From CAWEPK01 sp963835595 (GTDB lineage Bacteria > Desulfobacterota > Syntrophorhabdia > Syntrophorhabdales > WCHB1-27): a DNA stretch of 64,000 bases. Of the stretch, positions 18,174 to 27,485 are shown piece by piece. The translations under genes and the position numbers were made by a program. Location: NCBI GenBank assembly GCA_963835595.1, contig CAWIGL010000002.1:2908085-2972084 (forward strand), written 5' to 3'. Positions within the stretch are counted from its first letter, which is position 1. Each line of letters starts with the position of its first letter. The notes under the pieces were generated by a model. That model was not told the origin of the DNA. It saw nothing but the letters and a program-made list of their open reading frames with translations, and ran no database searches.

Positions 18174-19406
18174 ATGCATCTGACGGAAGAAGAACGCGCG
18201 ATGGCGTCCGGCGAGCTCGGGAAGGGCGTCAAGCGGTGCATGGACCTGCTTGTCAAATTCGGCCAGGCCTTCGGCGCCGACCGCATGGTGCGGGTGTCGA
18301 GCGCCCACATCATGCCGAAGGGGCCTATAGACCTTCTCGAAGAATTCACGGAGGGCGTCGAGGGCGCGGCGACGTTTTGCACGCTCCATCCGTTCATGTC
18401 CGCCTTCGACCCGGAGAAGTGGAAGGTCATGGGCATCCCCGAGGCGTTTGCTTCGCAGGAGCTGCCCGTCTTCAATGAGAGGCTCGCGATATACCGGCGG
18501 CTCGGCATCTACCAGACTTACACGTGCCTGCCTATGCTCGTCGGCAACCTCCCGCGCAAGGGGGAGTGCATATCGTGGATCGGCTCCTGCGCGCAGCTCT
18601 TCGTCAACTCCCTGCTCGGGGCGCGGACGAACCGCGACGGCGCCGTGACCAACCTGGCGGTCGCCGTCACGGGAAGGGCGCCTTACATCGGGAACTTTTT
18701 GGACGAGAACCGCCGCGCGCAGCTTCTCGTCGAGGTCGATCAGATGAAGGGCGGCCTCTCTTATACGGACCTGGGCGCAATCGGATATTACGTCGGGGAA
18801 AAGGCGAGAGACCGGAACATAGTCATCGATGGGCTGCCGCTGGACCTCGACCTCTCTCGCACCCTCGCGCTGCTTGCGCCGCTGCCCGCGTCGGGGGCGG
18901 TCAACCTCTGCCACATTCCGGGCGTTACGCCCGAAGCCGCCAACGTCAGCGACGTGAGCGATAAATCGTGCGAGCGCATATCGGTCGGAAAAGAGGACGT
19001 GGCTGCGATGAAAGCCCTTTTCGGGGGAACGGGGCAAGTGGACCTTGCCATCTTCGGGTGCCCCCACTGCACTGTCTCCGACCTGAAAATGATGGCTGCT
19101 CTGTTGAAGGGAAAGGCATTGGCCCCGGGCAAGAGGCTCTGGGTAGGACTCCCCTATCAGACATACCAGCTTGGCCAGGCGATGGGTTATACCGGCGAGA
19201 TCGAAGATGCGGGAGGCGTCATTACAAGCTCGTGCATGGCTGCCATCCCCGACGCCCCGTTCCCCGACTCTGTAAAGGCGGTGGCGACCAATTCTTTCAA
19301 GGCAGCCCATTATATTTCCAGACTTACGAACGGACGGGTCAGGGTGTACGTCGGCGAGCCGGAGGCGTGCATAGAGGCCGTGACGGGAGGGGTCTTCCGG
19401 CAGTGA
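18174..19406 (+). CDS. Aconitase X catalytic (large) subunit
   Basis: This 410-residue protein belongs to the AcnX (DUF521) family of iron-sulfur hydro-lyases. The N-terminal MHLTEEERAMASGELG opening and later Cys-containing motifs (FCTLHPFMSAFD, SWIGSCAQ, FGCPHCTVSDL, TSSCMAA) are diagnostic. Characterised members are cis-3-hydroxy-L-proline dehydratases and archaeal phosphomevalonate dehydratases. Catalytic and swivelling parts are separate polypeptides here. The gene lies 88 bases after the UxaA pair in the same run, so the pathway uses two lyases. The substrate is not evident. Confidence 0.88.
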   Translation: MHLTEEERAMASGELGKGVKRCMDLLVKFGQAFGADRMVRVSSAHIMPKGPIDLLEEFTEGVEGAATFCTLHPFMSAFDPEKWKVMGIPEAFASQELPVFNERLAIYRRLGIYQTYTCLPMLVGNLPRKGECISWIGSCAQLFVNSLLGARTNRDGAVTNLAVAVTGRAPYIGNFLDENRRAQLLVEVDQMKGGLSYTDLGAIGYYVGEKARDRNIVIDGLPLDLDLSRTLALLAPLPASGAVNLCHIPGVTPEAANVSDVSDKSCERISVGKEDVAAMKALFGGTGQVDLAIFGCPHCTVSDLKMMAALLKGKALAPGKRLWVGLPYQTYQLGQAMGYTGEIEDAGGVITSSCMAAIPDAPFPDSVKAVATNSFKAAHYISRLTNGRVRVYVGEPEACIEAVTGGVFRQ

Positions 19407-19444
19407 CCCCGGCTTTTAGGAACGGGAGCGAAAGGAAAGCGACT

Positions 19445-19849
19445 ATGGAGCTTACGGGCAGAGTGGTCAACGGAAAGAACGTCGAGGCCGAAGCGCTGGT
19501 CCTGGACCGGCCGTTCTCCTTTATAGGGGATTTCGACCCGAAAACGGGTGAGCTGACGATCAAGGGCCACTCGCTCGATGGAAAGAGCCTCGCAAAGAAG
19601 GTACTCGTCTGCGTTACGGGAAAGGGAGGGACGATAGCGCCCTTTACGGCGTACCAGGCCGCCCGGAAAGGAAACGCCCCGGTAGCCATCCTCTGCGAGA
19701 AGATGGAGCCTATCATTTGCGAATGCGCCCTGGTTATGGACATACCGATCCTCGACGGCTTTGCCGAAAGCCCAGTGAAGGCCATCAGGTCGGGACAGAT
19801 GTTGTCCGTTAGCGAGAGCGGGACCGTAACATTCCGGGAGAGCGACTGA
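19445..19849 (+). CDS. Aconitase X swivelling (small) subunit, DUF126
   Basis: The 134-residue protein is the DUF126 half of aconitase X, with KGGTIAPFTAYQAARKGNAP around residues 60-80 and a Ser/Gly-rich mobile loop. It pairs with the large subunit encoded 38 bases upstream to form the complete hydro-lyase. Its stop lies one base before the start of the thioredoxin reductase gene. Confidence 0.88.
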   Translation: MELTGRVVNGKNVEAEALVLDRPFSFIGDFDPKTGELTIKGHSLDGKSLAKKVLVCVTGKGGTIAPFTAYQAARKGNAPVAILCEKMEPIICECALVMDIPILDGFAESPVKAIRSGQMLSVSESGTVTFRESD

Positions 19850-19850
19850 G

Positions 19851-20825
19851 ATGGAGGATTACGAGGTCGTCGTCATAGGCGGCGGACCGGCGGGCCTTAG
19901 CGCCGGGCTGAACGCCTGCAGGGCGCACCTGCGGACGGTATTACTCGAAGCGGCTGCGCCGAGCGGTCCGGTTGCGACTGCCGAAAAGATAGAGAATTAC
20001 ATGGGCTTCCCGGGGGGCGTCTCCGGCGCCGAGCTTATCCGCCTGTTCGAAGAGCAGGCAGGGAGGATCGGCCTCCCGATCCGGGAATTCTGCCCCGTCG
20101 AAAAGATCGGCGTAGAAGACGGGAAGAAACTTATAACTACCCCGCAGGGTGACTTCTCAGCGCAGGCCCTCATCCTTGCGACAGGCACGACGTGGCGGAA
20201 AATGATGGTCGAGGGAGAAGAGGCGTTTGCCGGCCGGGGTGTCTCGTATTGCGCCACCTGCGACGGGGCCTTCTTCGAGGGCCTGGACGTGGCGGTGGTC
20301 GGCGGGGGCGATACTGCGCTGAGCGACGCCCTTTACCTCTCCCGCATGGCCCGGAAGGTATTCGTTATCCACAGGCGCGGGGAGCTCCGGGCGCAGAAGG
20401 TCCTCCAGCACGCCGCCCTCGGGAACCCGGTCATAGAGTTCGTCTGGAACAGCGTCGTCCGTGAGGTCGGCGGGGGAGAGCTGGTCGAAAAGCTGATGCT
20501 GGAAGACACCCGGACGGGCGAAAGGACTGCGCTGGCGGTCAGCGGTCTGTTTGTGGCCATCGGGCAGTCGCCGAACGTTGGGTATCTCGGCGGCCTTTTG
20601 GACCGGGACGAGGCAGGCTTCATCATTACGGACGAGGACTGCGGGACGTCCATACCGGGGATTTTCGCGGCCGGGGACGTCAGGAGCAAGGCCCTGAGAC
20701 AGATCTCTACGGCCGTGGCGGACGGGGCTATAGCCGCCGCTTCCGCCGACGCCTTCCTGCAGTTGAGTCTTCAGGGCGTGAGCGGGTCACGGGCCGCACA
20801 GGCAACGGGCAAGGGACAACCATAA
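19851..20825 (+). CDS. trxB: Thioredoxin reductase
   Basis: The 324-residue protein is a classical low-Mr thioredoxin reductase: FAD fold VVIGGGPAGLSAG at the N-terminus, redox motif CATC (YCATCDG, about residue 135), NADPH fold VVGGGDTALSDALYL and the C-terminal FAD motif FAAGDVR. It is embedded in the same run as a thioredoxin (31,077) and the glycine-reductase-like selenoproteins, which in amino-acid-fermenting bacteria receive electrons through exactly this pair. That context suggests a dedicated electron supply. Confidence 0.9.
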   Translation: MEDYEVVVIGGGPAGLSAGLNACRAHLRTVLLEAAAPSGPVATAEKIENYMGFPGGVSGAELIRLFEEQAGRIGLPIREFCPVEKIGVEDGKKLITTPQGDFSAQALILATGTTWRKMMVEGEEAFAGRGVSYCATCDGAFFEGLDVAVVGGGDTALSDALYLSRMARKVFVIHRRGELRAQKVLQHAALGNPVIEFVWNSVVREVGGGELVEKLMLEDTRTGERTALAVSGLFVAIGQSPNVGYLGGLLDRDEAGFIITDEDCGTSIPGIFAAGDVRSKALRQISTAVADGAIAAASADAFLQLSLQGVSGSRAAQATGKGQP

Positions 20826-20870
20826 GGGGAAGTTATCGATATCCGGGGCGCGAGGCGAGGAGGAAGATGA

Positions 20871-22283
20871 ATGGAGCTCGACATCAACAAGCTGTCCGCT
20901 GATCTCGGCAGGCTTATCGGAAAAGAGTACGTTTTCGTTGATAAGCCCACGAGCCTGCTGTACGCGAAGGACATAATGCCGTGGGACGTCGAGGAGCAGT
21001 ACATGCCTTACGCGGTTGCCCGGCCGGCCGGCGCAGCCGACGTTTCCGCAGTGCTCCGCTACGCCAACGAGCAATCGATCCCCGTGCACATTCACGGCGC
21101 GGGCACCTCCCTGATAGGGCTGGCCCGGCCGAAGACGAGGGCCATCATTCTGGACATGGGGAGGATGACGGAGATCGCTGTCTACCCGGAACGGGGCTAT
21201 TTCGAGGCGGGCGCGGGTGCGCACATACATCTCTTGAGGAAAGAGCTGGCAAGGAACGGGGCGATGCTCCCTGTCTTTCCCGGCAGCGAATGGATCGCTA
21301 CCATCGGGGGGATAGTCGCCGTCAACACGAGCGCCCACGTCGTCGATGCGGCCCTCGGCAAGCCCGGCGACTACGTGCTCGGGCTTGAGGCGGTGCTGCC
21401 GACGGGAGAGGTCCTCGATACAGGGACGGAGTCTACCCGGAGGCCGGCGGGCATCGAGCACACAAAGCTCCTCGTCGGCTCCGAGGGCCTTCTCTGCGTC
21501 ATTACCAAGCTCAGGATGCGCCTTATCCCGCTCCCTTACTTCGAGAACATAGTCGCCTATTACGACGACGTGGACGACATCCTGGATGCGGTCATGGCCA
21601 TGTACAGGCAGAACGTCCCGCCTCCCATGTTCTTCGAGTTCCTCGACGCCAGGTCCGCAGGCATAGGCTTCAAGGCGGTGGGCCTCGCGGACCCCGGCGG
21701 TCCTGTAGGTATGATGACAATCCACTGTTGGAGCAAAACGGGGTGCAGGGAGCTGGCCGACAATTTCGTTGCATTCCTGAAATCGGGGAAGCCGAGGGAG
21801 GCGAGGGTCGTAGACGACAAGCAGGAGTGGGAGAAGATCTGGGGCAGCCGCGCGGAGGCGGGCAATTACGTCTACCGCCTCGGCTCGACCTTCGGGAGCG
21901 AAGTCACCCCGAGGATCGACAAGCTGAAGGAAGCCTACCACGAGGCGAAGGCGGCCATCCTGGGACTTGAGTCTTACAAGGACGTCATGTTCCATGCCTT
22001 CGGCCATATCGGCGCGCCGAGCATACACGCTTACGCGTTCGTAGAGAAGAAGGACCTCCCGAACGACGTCAAGAAGGCGATCATGATGGAGGTGAGGCAG
22101 AAAACGGAGGACATCAACGTGAAGTACGCCGGATGCGGGGGCGAATGGGGGGTGACCGGGCAGAGAGAGCCCTTTCTGCGGAAGCGGTACAACGCGGCTT
22201 ACTACAATCTGCTTCTCCAGCTCAAGAGGACGCTTGACCCGAAGAATATATTGAACCGGGGCAACATAGGGGTGGCGACATGA
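20871..22283 (+). CDS. FAD-linked hydroxyacid dehydrogenase, GlcD/D-lactate dehydrogenase family
   Basis: The 470-residue protein has the FAD_binding_4 (PCMH) domain in the first 200 residues (IHGAGTSLIG and GLEAVLPTGEVLDTG) and a C-terminal FAD-oxidase domain ending LDPKNILNRGN. Such enzymes oxidise 2-hydroxy acids such as glycolate or lactate and pass electrons to iron-sulfur partners. Two partners follow with overlapping reading frames: a two-cluster protein and a CCG-domain protein, together equivalent to GlcF. A role in oxidising the hydroxyacid made by the upstream lyases is inferred. Confidence 0.85.
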   Translation: MELDINKLSADLGRLIGKEYVFVDKPTSLLYAKDIMPWDVEEQYMPYAVARPAGAADVSAVLRYANEQSIPVHIHGAGTSLIGLARPKTRAIILDMGRMTEIAVYPERGYFEAGAGAHIHLLRKELARNGAMLPVFPGSEWIATIGGIVAVNTSAHVVDAALGKPGDYVLGLEAVLPTGEVLDTGTESTRRPAGIEHTKLLVGSEGLLCVITKLRMRLIPLPYFENIVAYYDDVDDILDAVMAMYRQNVPPPMFFEFLDARSAGIGFKAVGLADPGGPVGMMTIHCWSKTGCRELADNFVAFLKSGKPREARVVDDKQEWEKIWGSRAEAGNYVYRLGSTFGSEVTPRIDKLKEAYHEAKAAILGLESYKDVMFHAFGHIGAPSIHAYAFVEKKDLPNDVKKAIMMEVRQKTEDINVKYAGCGGEWGVTGQREPFLRKRYNAAYYNLLLQLKRTLDPKNILNRGNIGVAT

Positions 22284-22612
22284 AAACCGCCGAAGAGACC
22301 CGCGATATGCTTTTGACCGAGCTTGGGAAATGCAGGGCGTGCCGCTTCTGCCTGGACACCTGCCCTACATACAAGGCGGGGGTTGGGCTGGAGACGCTCT
22401 CTTCATGCGGGAGGCTCCAAACGCTCCGCTACCTGCTGATGGGGATGCTCAAATTCGACGACTCCCTCGCGTACATTCTGTACAGTTGCCTTGACTGCAA
22501 GAGGTGTGAGATTATGTGCAAGAGCAAAGGGCAGGGCCTTGAGATCACCTCCCTCATCCAGATGGGAAGGTCGCTCCTCTCGGACCGGCTGCTTAAGGGG
22601 GAGGAAGGATGA
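22280..22612 (+). CDS. Two-cluster [4Fe-4S] protein, N-terminal GlcF-like half
   Basis: This 110-residue protein contains two ferredoxin-type motifs, CRACRFCLDTC and CLDCKRCEIMCK, and nothing else. It corresponds to the N-terminal cluster domain of GlcF and heterodisulfide-reductase C-like proteins, here on a separate polypeptide. It overlaps both neighbours by ATGA and is surely translationally coupled with them. Confidence 0.85.
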   Translation: MKTAEETRDMLLTELGKCRACRFCLDTCPTYKAGVGLETLSSCGRLQTLRYLLMGMLKFDDSLAYILYSCLDCKRCEIMCKSKGQGLEITSLIQMGRSLLSDRLLKGEEG

Positions 22613-23610
22613 AGGCATCCAGACGACTGATTGCCCAGGCCCTCGATACGCTGAAGGGGAACATGGATAGGACCGGCGACCCTATGGGCTTCAAGAACGA
22701 TTACTGGACGGGCTGGGCCGAGGGTATGGGCCTGCCCAGGAACGGGGACGCCGTGCTGATGACCTCGCGGATGTACCAGATGCTCCCCTACGTCATGAAG
22801 ATGACCGAAATGATCTCCAAGGCTAAGCCGATACAGGGGATCGAAGGCATGGGGAAGCTTCTCAGCGTCGGTCAGAGGATCGCGGGCGAGACATTGATCC
22901 GCTGGAAGGCGAAAGGCGATACGGAGATAACGGAAAGGGGCGTCAGGGCGCTGCGGGGCGCCGTGTCGGGCCTTAAGGCCGTGGGCGTGACGCCCGGCTA
23001 CCTTTTCGAGGAGGACCATTACAGCGGCGCGCTCCTTTACGACCTGGGCCTCAGCCGGTACGCGCAGCAGCAATTGTCGAAGGCATACGAGACCTTCAAG
23101 AAAAGCGGGGCAAAAGAGGTCATAGTGACCGACCCCCACACCCTGCTCATGCTGCGGGATGTCGCCCCGCAGCTTGTGGGGGATTCCGGCATCCCGGCGC
23201 GCCATTACCTGGAAATTCTCGCAGAGAGGAAAGACAGGCTGAAGCCCGTCGCCCCGGCGCTGCGCAGGAGATACGTGATGCACGACCCCTGCATGATGGC
23301 CAGGAACCTGGGGATCGTAGACCAGATAAGGAGCGTGGGCGAGGCCCTCGGGATTACCGTGATAGAGCCGGAGAACACGAAGCAGAACACGATGTGCTGC
23401 GGCGGCCCCATCGAATACGCCTTTCCCGAGCTGAGCAAGAGCGTTTCCGGCCTGCGCATCCGGGAGCTAGCAAAGGTCTCTACGGACATCCTCGTGGCGT
23501 GCCCTGTCTGCCTCATGAACCTTTACCGTTACGAGAAGGAGATGGGCCTGCGCGTCAGGGACATGGGAGAGGTGCTGTACGAAGCGGCCAACGTGGAGGC
23601 GTCCGCGTGA
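22609..23610 (+). CDS. CCG-domain (heterodisulfide-reductase-like) protein, C-terminal GlcF-like half
   Basis: The 333-residue protein ends with a CCG domain: HDPCMMA near residue 226, then MCCGGPIEY near 262 and CPVCLMN near 302, the Cys pattern that binds a non-cubane or [4Fe-4S] cluster in HdrB and GlcF proteins. Its N-terminal half lacks ferredoxin motifs, which are supplied by the 110-residue protein just upstream. Together with the GlcD-like flavoprotein it makes a three-subunit hydroxyacid dehydrogenase or an electron-transfer module. Confidence 0.83.
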   Translation: MKASRRLIAQALDTLKGNMDRTGDPMGFKNDYWTGWAEGMGLPRNGDAVLMTSRMYQMLPYVMKMTEMISKAKPIQGIEGMGKLLSVGQRIAGETLIRWKAKGDTEITERGVRALRGAVSGLKAVGVTPGYLFEEDHYSGALLYDLGLSRYAQQQLSKAYETFKKSGAKEVIVTDPHTLLMLRDVAPQLVGDSGIPARHYLEILAERKDRLKPVAPALRRRYVMHDPCMMARNLGIVDQIRSVGEALGITVIEPENTKQNTMCCGGPIEYAFPELSKSVSGLRIRELAKVSTDILVACPVCLMNLYRYEKEMGLRVRDMGEVLYEAANVEASA

Positions 23611-23661
23611 CGCAAGCGCCGGCTTCCCTTCACTTATGTTATGCCGTCTCCGGAGCGGGTT

Positions 23662-24822
23662 ATGAAAGGTAAGGAAGAGACATTCCGCCTGCCGTCGGGC
23701 GTCCGCTATTTCTCCGGCAACGAGGCCGCAGCGGAGGGGGCGCTCGCCGCGGGCTGCCGCTACTACGCGGGCTATCCCATTACCCCTTCGAGCGATATCA
23801 TGGAGAGGATGGCGTTCCGGCTGCCGGAGGTCGGGGGCGTCTTCATCCAGATGGAGGACGAGATCGCTTCGATCTGTTCCGTGATAGGCGCATCGTGGGC
23901 GGGCCAAAAGGCGATGACCGCCACTTCGGGCCCCGGCTTCAGCCTGATGATGGAGGCCGTGGGATACGCCGCTTTCACCGAGACGCCTATGGTCATCGTC
24001 GATGTCCAGAGGGCCGGGCCGGCGACCGGGCAGGCCACGAGGGTGGGCAGCGGCGACATCATGCAGGCAAAATGGGGCTCTCACGGCGATTACCAGGTCA
24101 TCGCGTATGCGCCCTGGTCCGTCCAGGAGATGTTCGACTTCACCGTGCGGGCCTTCAACATGGCGGAAAAATACCGTGTCCCCGCGTTCGTCCTCGCGGA
24201 CGAAGCCGTGGGGCACGTGAGGGAAAAGATATTTATCCCGGAAAGCGTCGTGGTCGCCAACCGGAAGAAAAAGCCGGGCGCCCAGCCTTTCCATACAACG
24301 GACCCTGACGGGGTCCCCCCCATGCCCGCCTTCGGGGAGGGGGAGTGCCTGCTGGTTACCGGCTCCACCCACGACGGGTACGGGTTCCGAAAATCGGACA
24401 GCCCCGAAGCGCACGCGCAGCTCGTATCGAGGCTCAACGCCAAGATAACGGACCATCGCAGCGCGATAGTCGATGTCGAGAAGCACTACATGGAAGACGA
24501 GCCGGAGGTCGTGGCGCTATGCTACGGCTTCACTGCCCGCAGCGCCCTCTTCGCGGTCGGGAAGCTCCGCTCCGAAGGGCTGCGCGTCGGCCTGCTCAGG
24601 CTTAAGACGCTGTGGCCGTTCCCGGATGAGGCCGTGCGGGAGGCGGGCGCGCACGCCGGGAAGATTTTCGTCCCCGAGATGAACATGGGGCAGGTCGCGG
24701 GGGAGGCGATGAAATACGTAAGGGGCGAGGTCGTGCCGTATTGCCAGACCGACGGGGAGACAATAAACCCGGCGGCCATAGCGGAAGGGCTTCGAAGGAT
24801 ATATCATGGCGCGCGACCTTGA
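23662..24822 (+). CDS. korA: 2-oxoacid:acceptor oxidoreductase alpha subunit
   Basis: This 386-residue subunit has the pyrimidine-binding domain of ferredoxin-dependent 2-oxoacid oxidoreductases (YYAGYPITPSSDIMERM; QMEDEIASI with the cofactor-activating Glu; TSGPGFSLM) and the transketolase C-terminal domain. With KorB and KorC it would convert a 2-oxoacid and CoA to an acyl-CoA, CO2 and reduced ferredoxin. I chose ATG 23,662 over ATG 23,641 because a GGAGCGG site precedes it. Pyruvate, 2-oxoglutarate and 2-oxoisovalerate enzymes cannot be told apart by eye. Confidence 0.88.
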   Translation: MKGKEETFRLPSGVRYFSGNEAAAEGALAAGCRYYAGYPITPSSDIMERMAFRLPEVGGVFIQMEDEIASICSVIGASWAGQKAMTATSGPGFSLMMEAVGYAAFTETPMVIVDVQRAGPATGQATRVGSGDIMQAKWGSHGDYQVIAYAPWSVQEMFDFTVRAFNMAEKYRVPAFVLADEAVGHVREKIFIPESVVVANRKKKPGAQPFHTTDPDGVPPMPAFGEGECLLVTGSTHDGYGFRKSDSPEAHAQLVSRLNAKITDHRSAIVDVEKHYMEDEPEVVALCYGFTARSALFAVGKLRSEGLRVGLLRLKTLWPFPDEAVREAGAHAGKIFVPEMNMGQVAGEAMKYVRGEVVPYCQTDGETINPAAIAEGLRRIYHGARP

Positions 24823-25573
24823 GAAGCACCTGAGACCCGAAATCAAGATCACCCCTTTCTGCGCGGGGTGCGGCCACGGGATCCTGATGGGACTGATCCT
24901 GCGGGCCGTCGACGACCTTGACCTCGACTGGCGGGACATCGTTTTCGTCTCAGGCATCGGCTGCGCAGCCTGGATCCCGAGTCCCCATTTCAGGGCGGAT
25001 ACCCTTCACACGCTCCACGGCCGGGCGATACCCTTCGCGACGGGGGTCAAGCTGGCCAACCCGAAGCTCACGACGATAGTCGTCAGCGGGGACGGGGACC
25101 TTACCTCCATCGGCGGCAACCACCTGATCCACGCAGCCCGCAGGAACATCGACATGACGGTTATCTGCGCCAACAACATGATCTACGGCATGACGGGGGG
25201 CCAACTGGCATCGACCACCCCCGTGGGGAAGAAGACCGCCACGTCCATAGGCGGGAACCCGTACCGCCCCTTCGACCTCCAGGCGCTCATGAAGGCGGCG
25301 GGGGCGGCCTATTCGTGCAGGTACGCGGTCGTTCAGCCCCTCGCAGTCATCGACGCTATAAAGAAGGCGATAGGCATCAACGGTTTCAGCTTCGTGGAGG
25401 TCCTTTCCTCCTGCCCGGCCCAGTATGGGAGGAGGAACAGTCTCGAAAGCCCGGCGGCAGTCCTCGAAATGCTGCGCAGGCAGTGCGTGCGGAAGGAGGA
25501 CCTGGACCGGATAGCCCCTGAGAAGCTGAAGGACCTGATCGTGACGGGAGAGTTCGTAAATGGCGATGTATAA
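24806..25573 (+). CDS. korB: 2-oxoacid:acceptor oxidoreductase beta subunit (TPP-binding)
   Basis: The 255-residue protein carries the thiamine diphosphate site: FCAGCGHG near residue 19 and GDGDLTSIGGNHLIHAARRN near residue 95. Its start overlaps korA by 17 bases and its end overlaps korC by 14 bases. It has no separate ferredoxin domain; clusters are provided by other proteins of the run. Confidence 0.9.
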   Translation: MARDLEKHLRPEIKITPFCAGCGHGILMGLILRAVDDLDLDWRDIVFVSGIGCAAWIPSPHFRADTLHTLHGRAIPFATGVKLANPKLTTIVVSGDGDLTSIGGNHLIHAARRNIDMTVICANNMIYGMTGGQLASTTPVGKKTATSIGGNPYRPFDLQALMKAAGAAYSCRYAVVQPLAVIDAIKKAIGINGFSFVEVLSSCPAQYGRRNSLESPAAVLEMLRRQCVRKEDLDRIAPEKLKDLIVTGEFVNGDV

Positions 25574-26112
25574 ACAGGTGCGCGTCTGCGGGTTCGGCGG
25601 CCAGGGGGTGATCCTGGTAGGCGCCGTCCTCGGCTATGCAGGGGTGGTGGACGGGAAATGGGTAGCGGGCTCCGACTCTTACGGCGTCCAGGCGCGCGGG
25701 GGCTATTGCCGCTCCGACATCGTCCTGTCCGATCTTCCCATAGTCTATCCCCACGTCCTGCAGGCGGACGTCCTGGTGGCTTTCTCTCAGGACGCGTACG
25801 ACAAGTATATCGGCGAGCTTGCGCCGGAGGCCCTTGTATTGTATGAAGACCAATTCGTGCAGCCAAGGCCGCTCGGCGGCGCGGCCCAGGTGGGGATACC
25901 CGCTACGGCAATCGCCATCGGCAAGCTCAACCAGAAGCAGGCGGCGAACATGGTGATGCTGGGGGCGACGGTCGAGATCGCGAAGGTCGTGGAAAAACGG
26001 GCCCTGCCTCGAGGCGGTCCGCGAATATATGGCGCCGCAGCATCGCCCAATGACGATGAAGGCCCTGGAACAGGGCTTCAAGATAGGGAGCGAGCGTTGT
26101 CCGGCCCGGTGA
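25560..26112 (+). CDS. korC: 2-oxoacid:acceptor oxidoreductase gamma subunit, frame broken near its end
   Basis: The subunit opens with the family signature VRVCGFGGQGVILVGAVLGYA and continues in frame to about residue 149. There a CC run at 26,007-26,008 seems to contain one extra C. One frame over, the expected tail resumes (LEAVREYMAP and then KALEQGFKIG) and stops at 26,112. Taken literally, the indel fuses korC to the next oxidoreductase. The correct reading is two genes with a GTGA overlap. With the correction the subunit is about 183 residues, normal for the family. Confidence 0.85.
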
Positions 26113-27485
26113 GAACTCATAGACCCGTCATCAACAGGGCGTTGTGCGAGCAGTGCGTCCTCTGCCTTGGCGCCTGTCCCGGGAATTTCCTTTACGGGCT
26201 GCGCTACAACGGCATCGAAGGCGAAGGGGCCGCCGCGCCGCGCGCTTCCCTCGACCCCGCGCCCTGCGTCCTCGCTTGTCCTTTGGGCCAGCAGGTCCGG
26301 GACTATATAAGGCTTCTCGGCCGGGGACAGGCCGGGGAGGCCGCGCTTCTCATCCGCAGGGACAACCCCCTGCCGGGCGTCTGCGCCTATATATGCCACC
26401 ACCCGTGCCAGCCTGCCTGCACGCGCGCGGAAACAGGGCCGGCCGTAGCTATACGCGACCTCAAGCGAAGGGCAATCGAATACGAGATGGAGCACAGGGA
26501 CGAGATCGCGGGGGTGCTGCTGGAGCAGAGAGAGGCGGACCTGGGCAGGTACGTCTCGATAGTCGGCGCAGGCCCGGCCGGGTTGGCGTGCGCGAGCGCG
26601 CTTGCGATGAAGGGCTGCCGGGTTACGGTCTTCGACGCGCTGGCAGAGCCTGGGGGCATGTTGAGCGCGGCTATCCCGATGTTCCGTCTCCCTCGCCACG
26701 TGCTCCGGCACGACATCGCGATGCTCGCCACCCTGGGCGTCGAATTCGTATGCTCGTGCAGGCTCGGCCGTGAGACGAGCATCGAGGGACTGCAAGCCGG
26801 CGGGGCGGACGCCGTGGTGCTTGCCACCGGGGCCTGGTCCGACCTGCTGCCCGGCATACCGGGGGAGGACAATCCCGGCTTTTATGCGTGTCTCGACTTT
26901 TTGAAGGCTGCAAACGCAGGACAGATCGAGCTTCGAGGCGTGGCGGTCGTGGTCGGCGGCGGCAACGCGGCGGTCGATGCAGCGCGCACCTGTCTGAGGG
27001 TAGGCGCAAGCCGGGCGGTCATCGCCTACCGCAGGGGCAGGGAGGAGATGCCGGCCCTCTCCGAAGAGATAGAGGCGGCCCTGGCCGAGGGCGTCGAGAT
27101 ATCCTATCTCGTCTCGCCGCTGCGGGTGATCGCGGAAGCGGGAAAGATCAGGGGGGTGGAGCTGCAAGAGATGGCGCTCGGCAAAAAAGACAACAGCGGG
27201 CGGAGGCGGCCCGTGGCCGTGCCCGGAAGCATCGTTGTGCAGGAAGCCGATACAGTTATCATGGCCATCGGGCAGCGGCCGGACCTTTCCTTTATCGACA
27301 GAAAGGCGGTCACCCGGAATAAGACCATCAGGTGCGCGCAGTCCGGACTTGTGCAGCCGTACGGCGCGGTTTTCGCAGCAGGCGACGCGGTCACCGGCCC
27401 TTCGACCGTCGTCCAGGCGATGGCATCGGGAAAGGCGGCCGCAGCCAACGTCATCGGGTATCTCGAAAAGGAGAAGGGCAGATGA
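26109..27485 (+). CDS. GltD-like NAD(P)H/ferredoxin electron-transfer flavoprotein
   Basis: This 458-residue protein resembles the small subunit of glutamate synthase and NfnB-type proteins. It has an N-terminal iron-sulfur motif (CEQCVLCLGAC), a helical Cys-rich domain (CVLACPLGQ, CAYICHHPCQPAC), an FAD fold (SIVGAGPAGLACASALA), an NADPH fold (VVVGGGNAAVDAARTC) and the C-terminal FAD motif FAAGDAV. Lying between korC and a two-cluster ferredoxin, it most likely exchanges electrons between KOR-reduced ferredoxin and NAD(P)H. The GTG start at 26,109 overlaps the corrected korC stop; the frame also runs on from korC only because of an indel. Confidence 0.85.
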   Translation: MRTHRPVINRALCEQCVLCLGACPGNFLYGLRYNGIEGEGAAAPRASLDPAPCVLACPLGQQVRDYIRLLGRGQAGEAALLIRRDNPLPGVCAYICHHPCQPACTRAETGPAVAIRDLKRRAIEYEMEHRDEIAGVLLEQREADLGRYVSIVGAGPAGLACASALAMKGCRVTVFDALAEPGGMLSAAIPMFRLPRHVLRHDIAMLATLGVEFVCSCRLGRETSIEGLQAGGADAVVLATGAWSDLLPGIPGEDNPGFYACLDFLKAANAGQIELRGVAVVVGGGNAAVDAARTCLRVGASRAVIAYRRGREEMPALSEEIEAALAEGVEISYLVSPLRVIAEAGKIRGVELQEMALGKKDNSGRRRPVAVPGSIVVQEADTVIMAIGQRPDLSFIDRKAVTRNKTIRCAQSGLVQPYGAVFAAGDAVTGPSTVVQAMASGKAAAANVIGYLEKEKGR

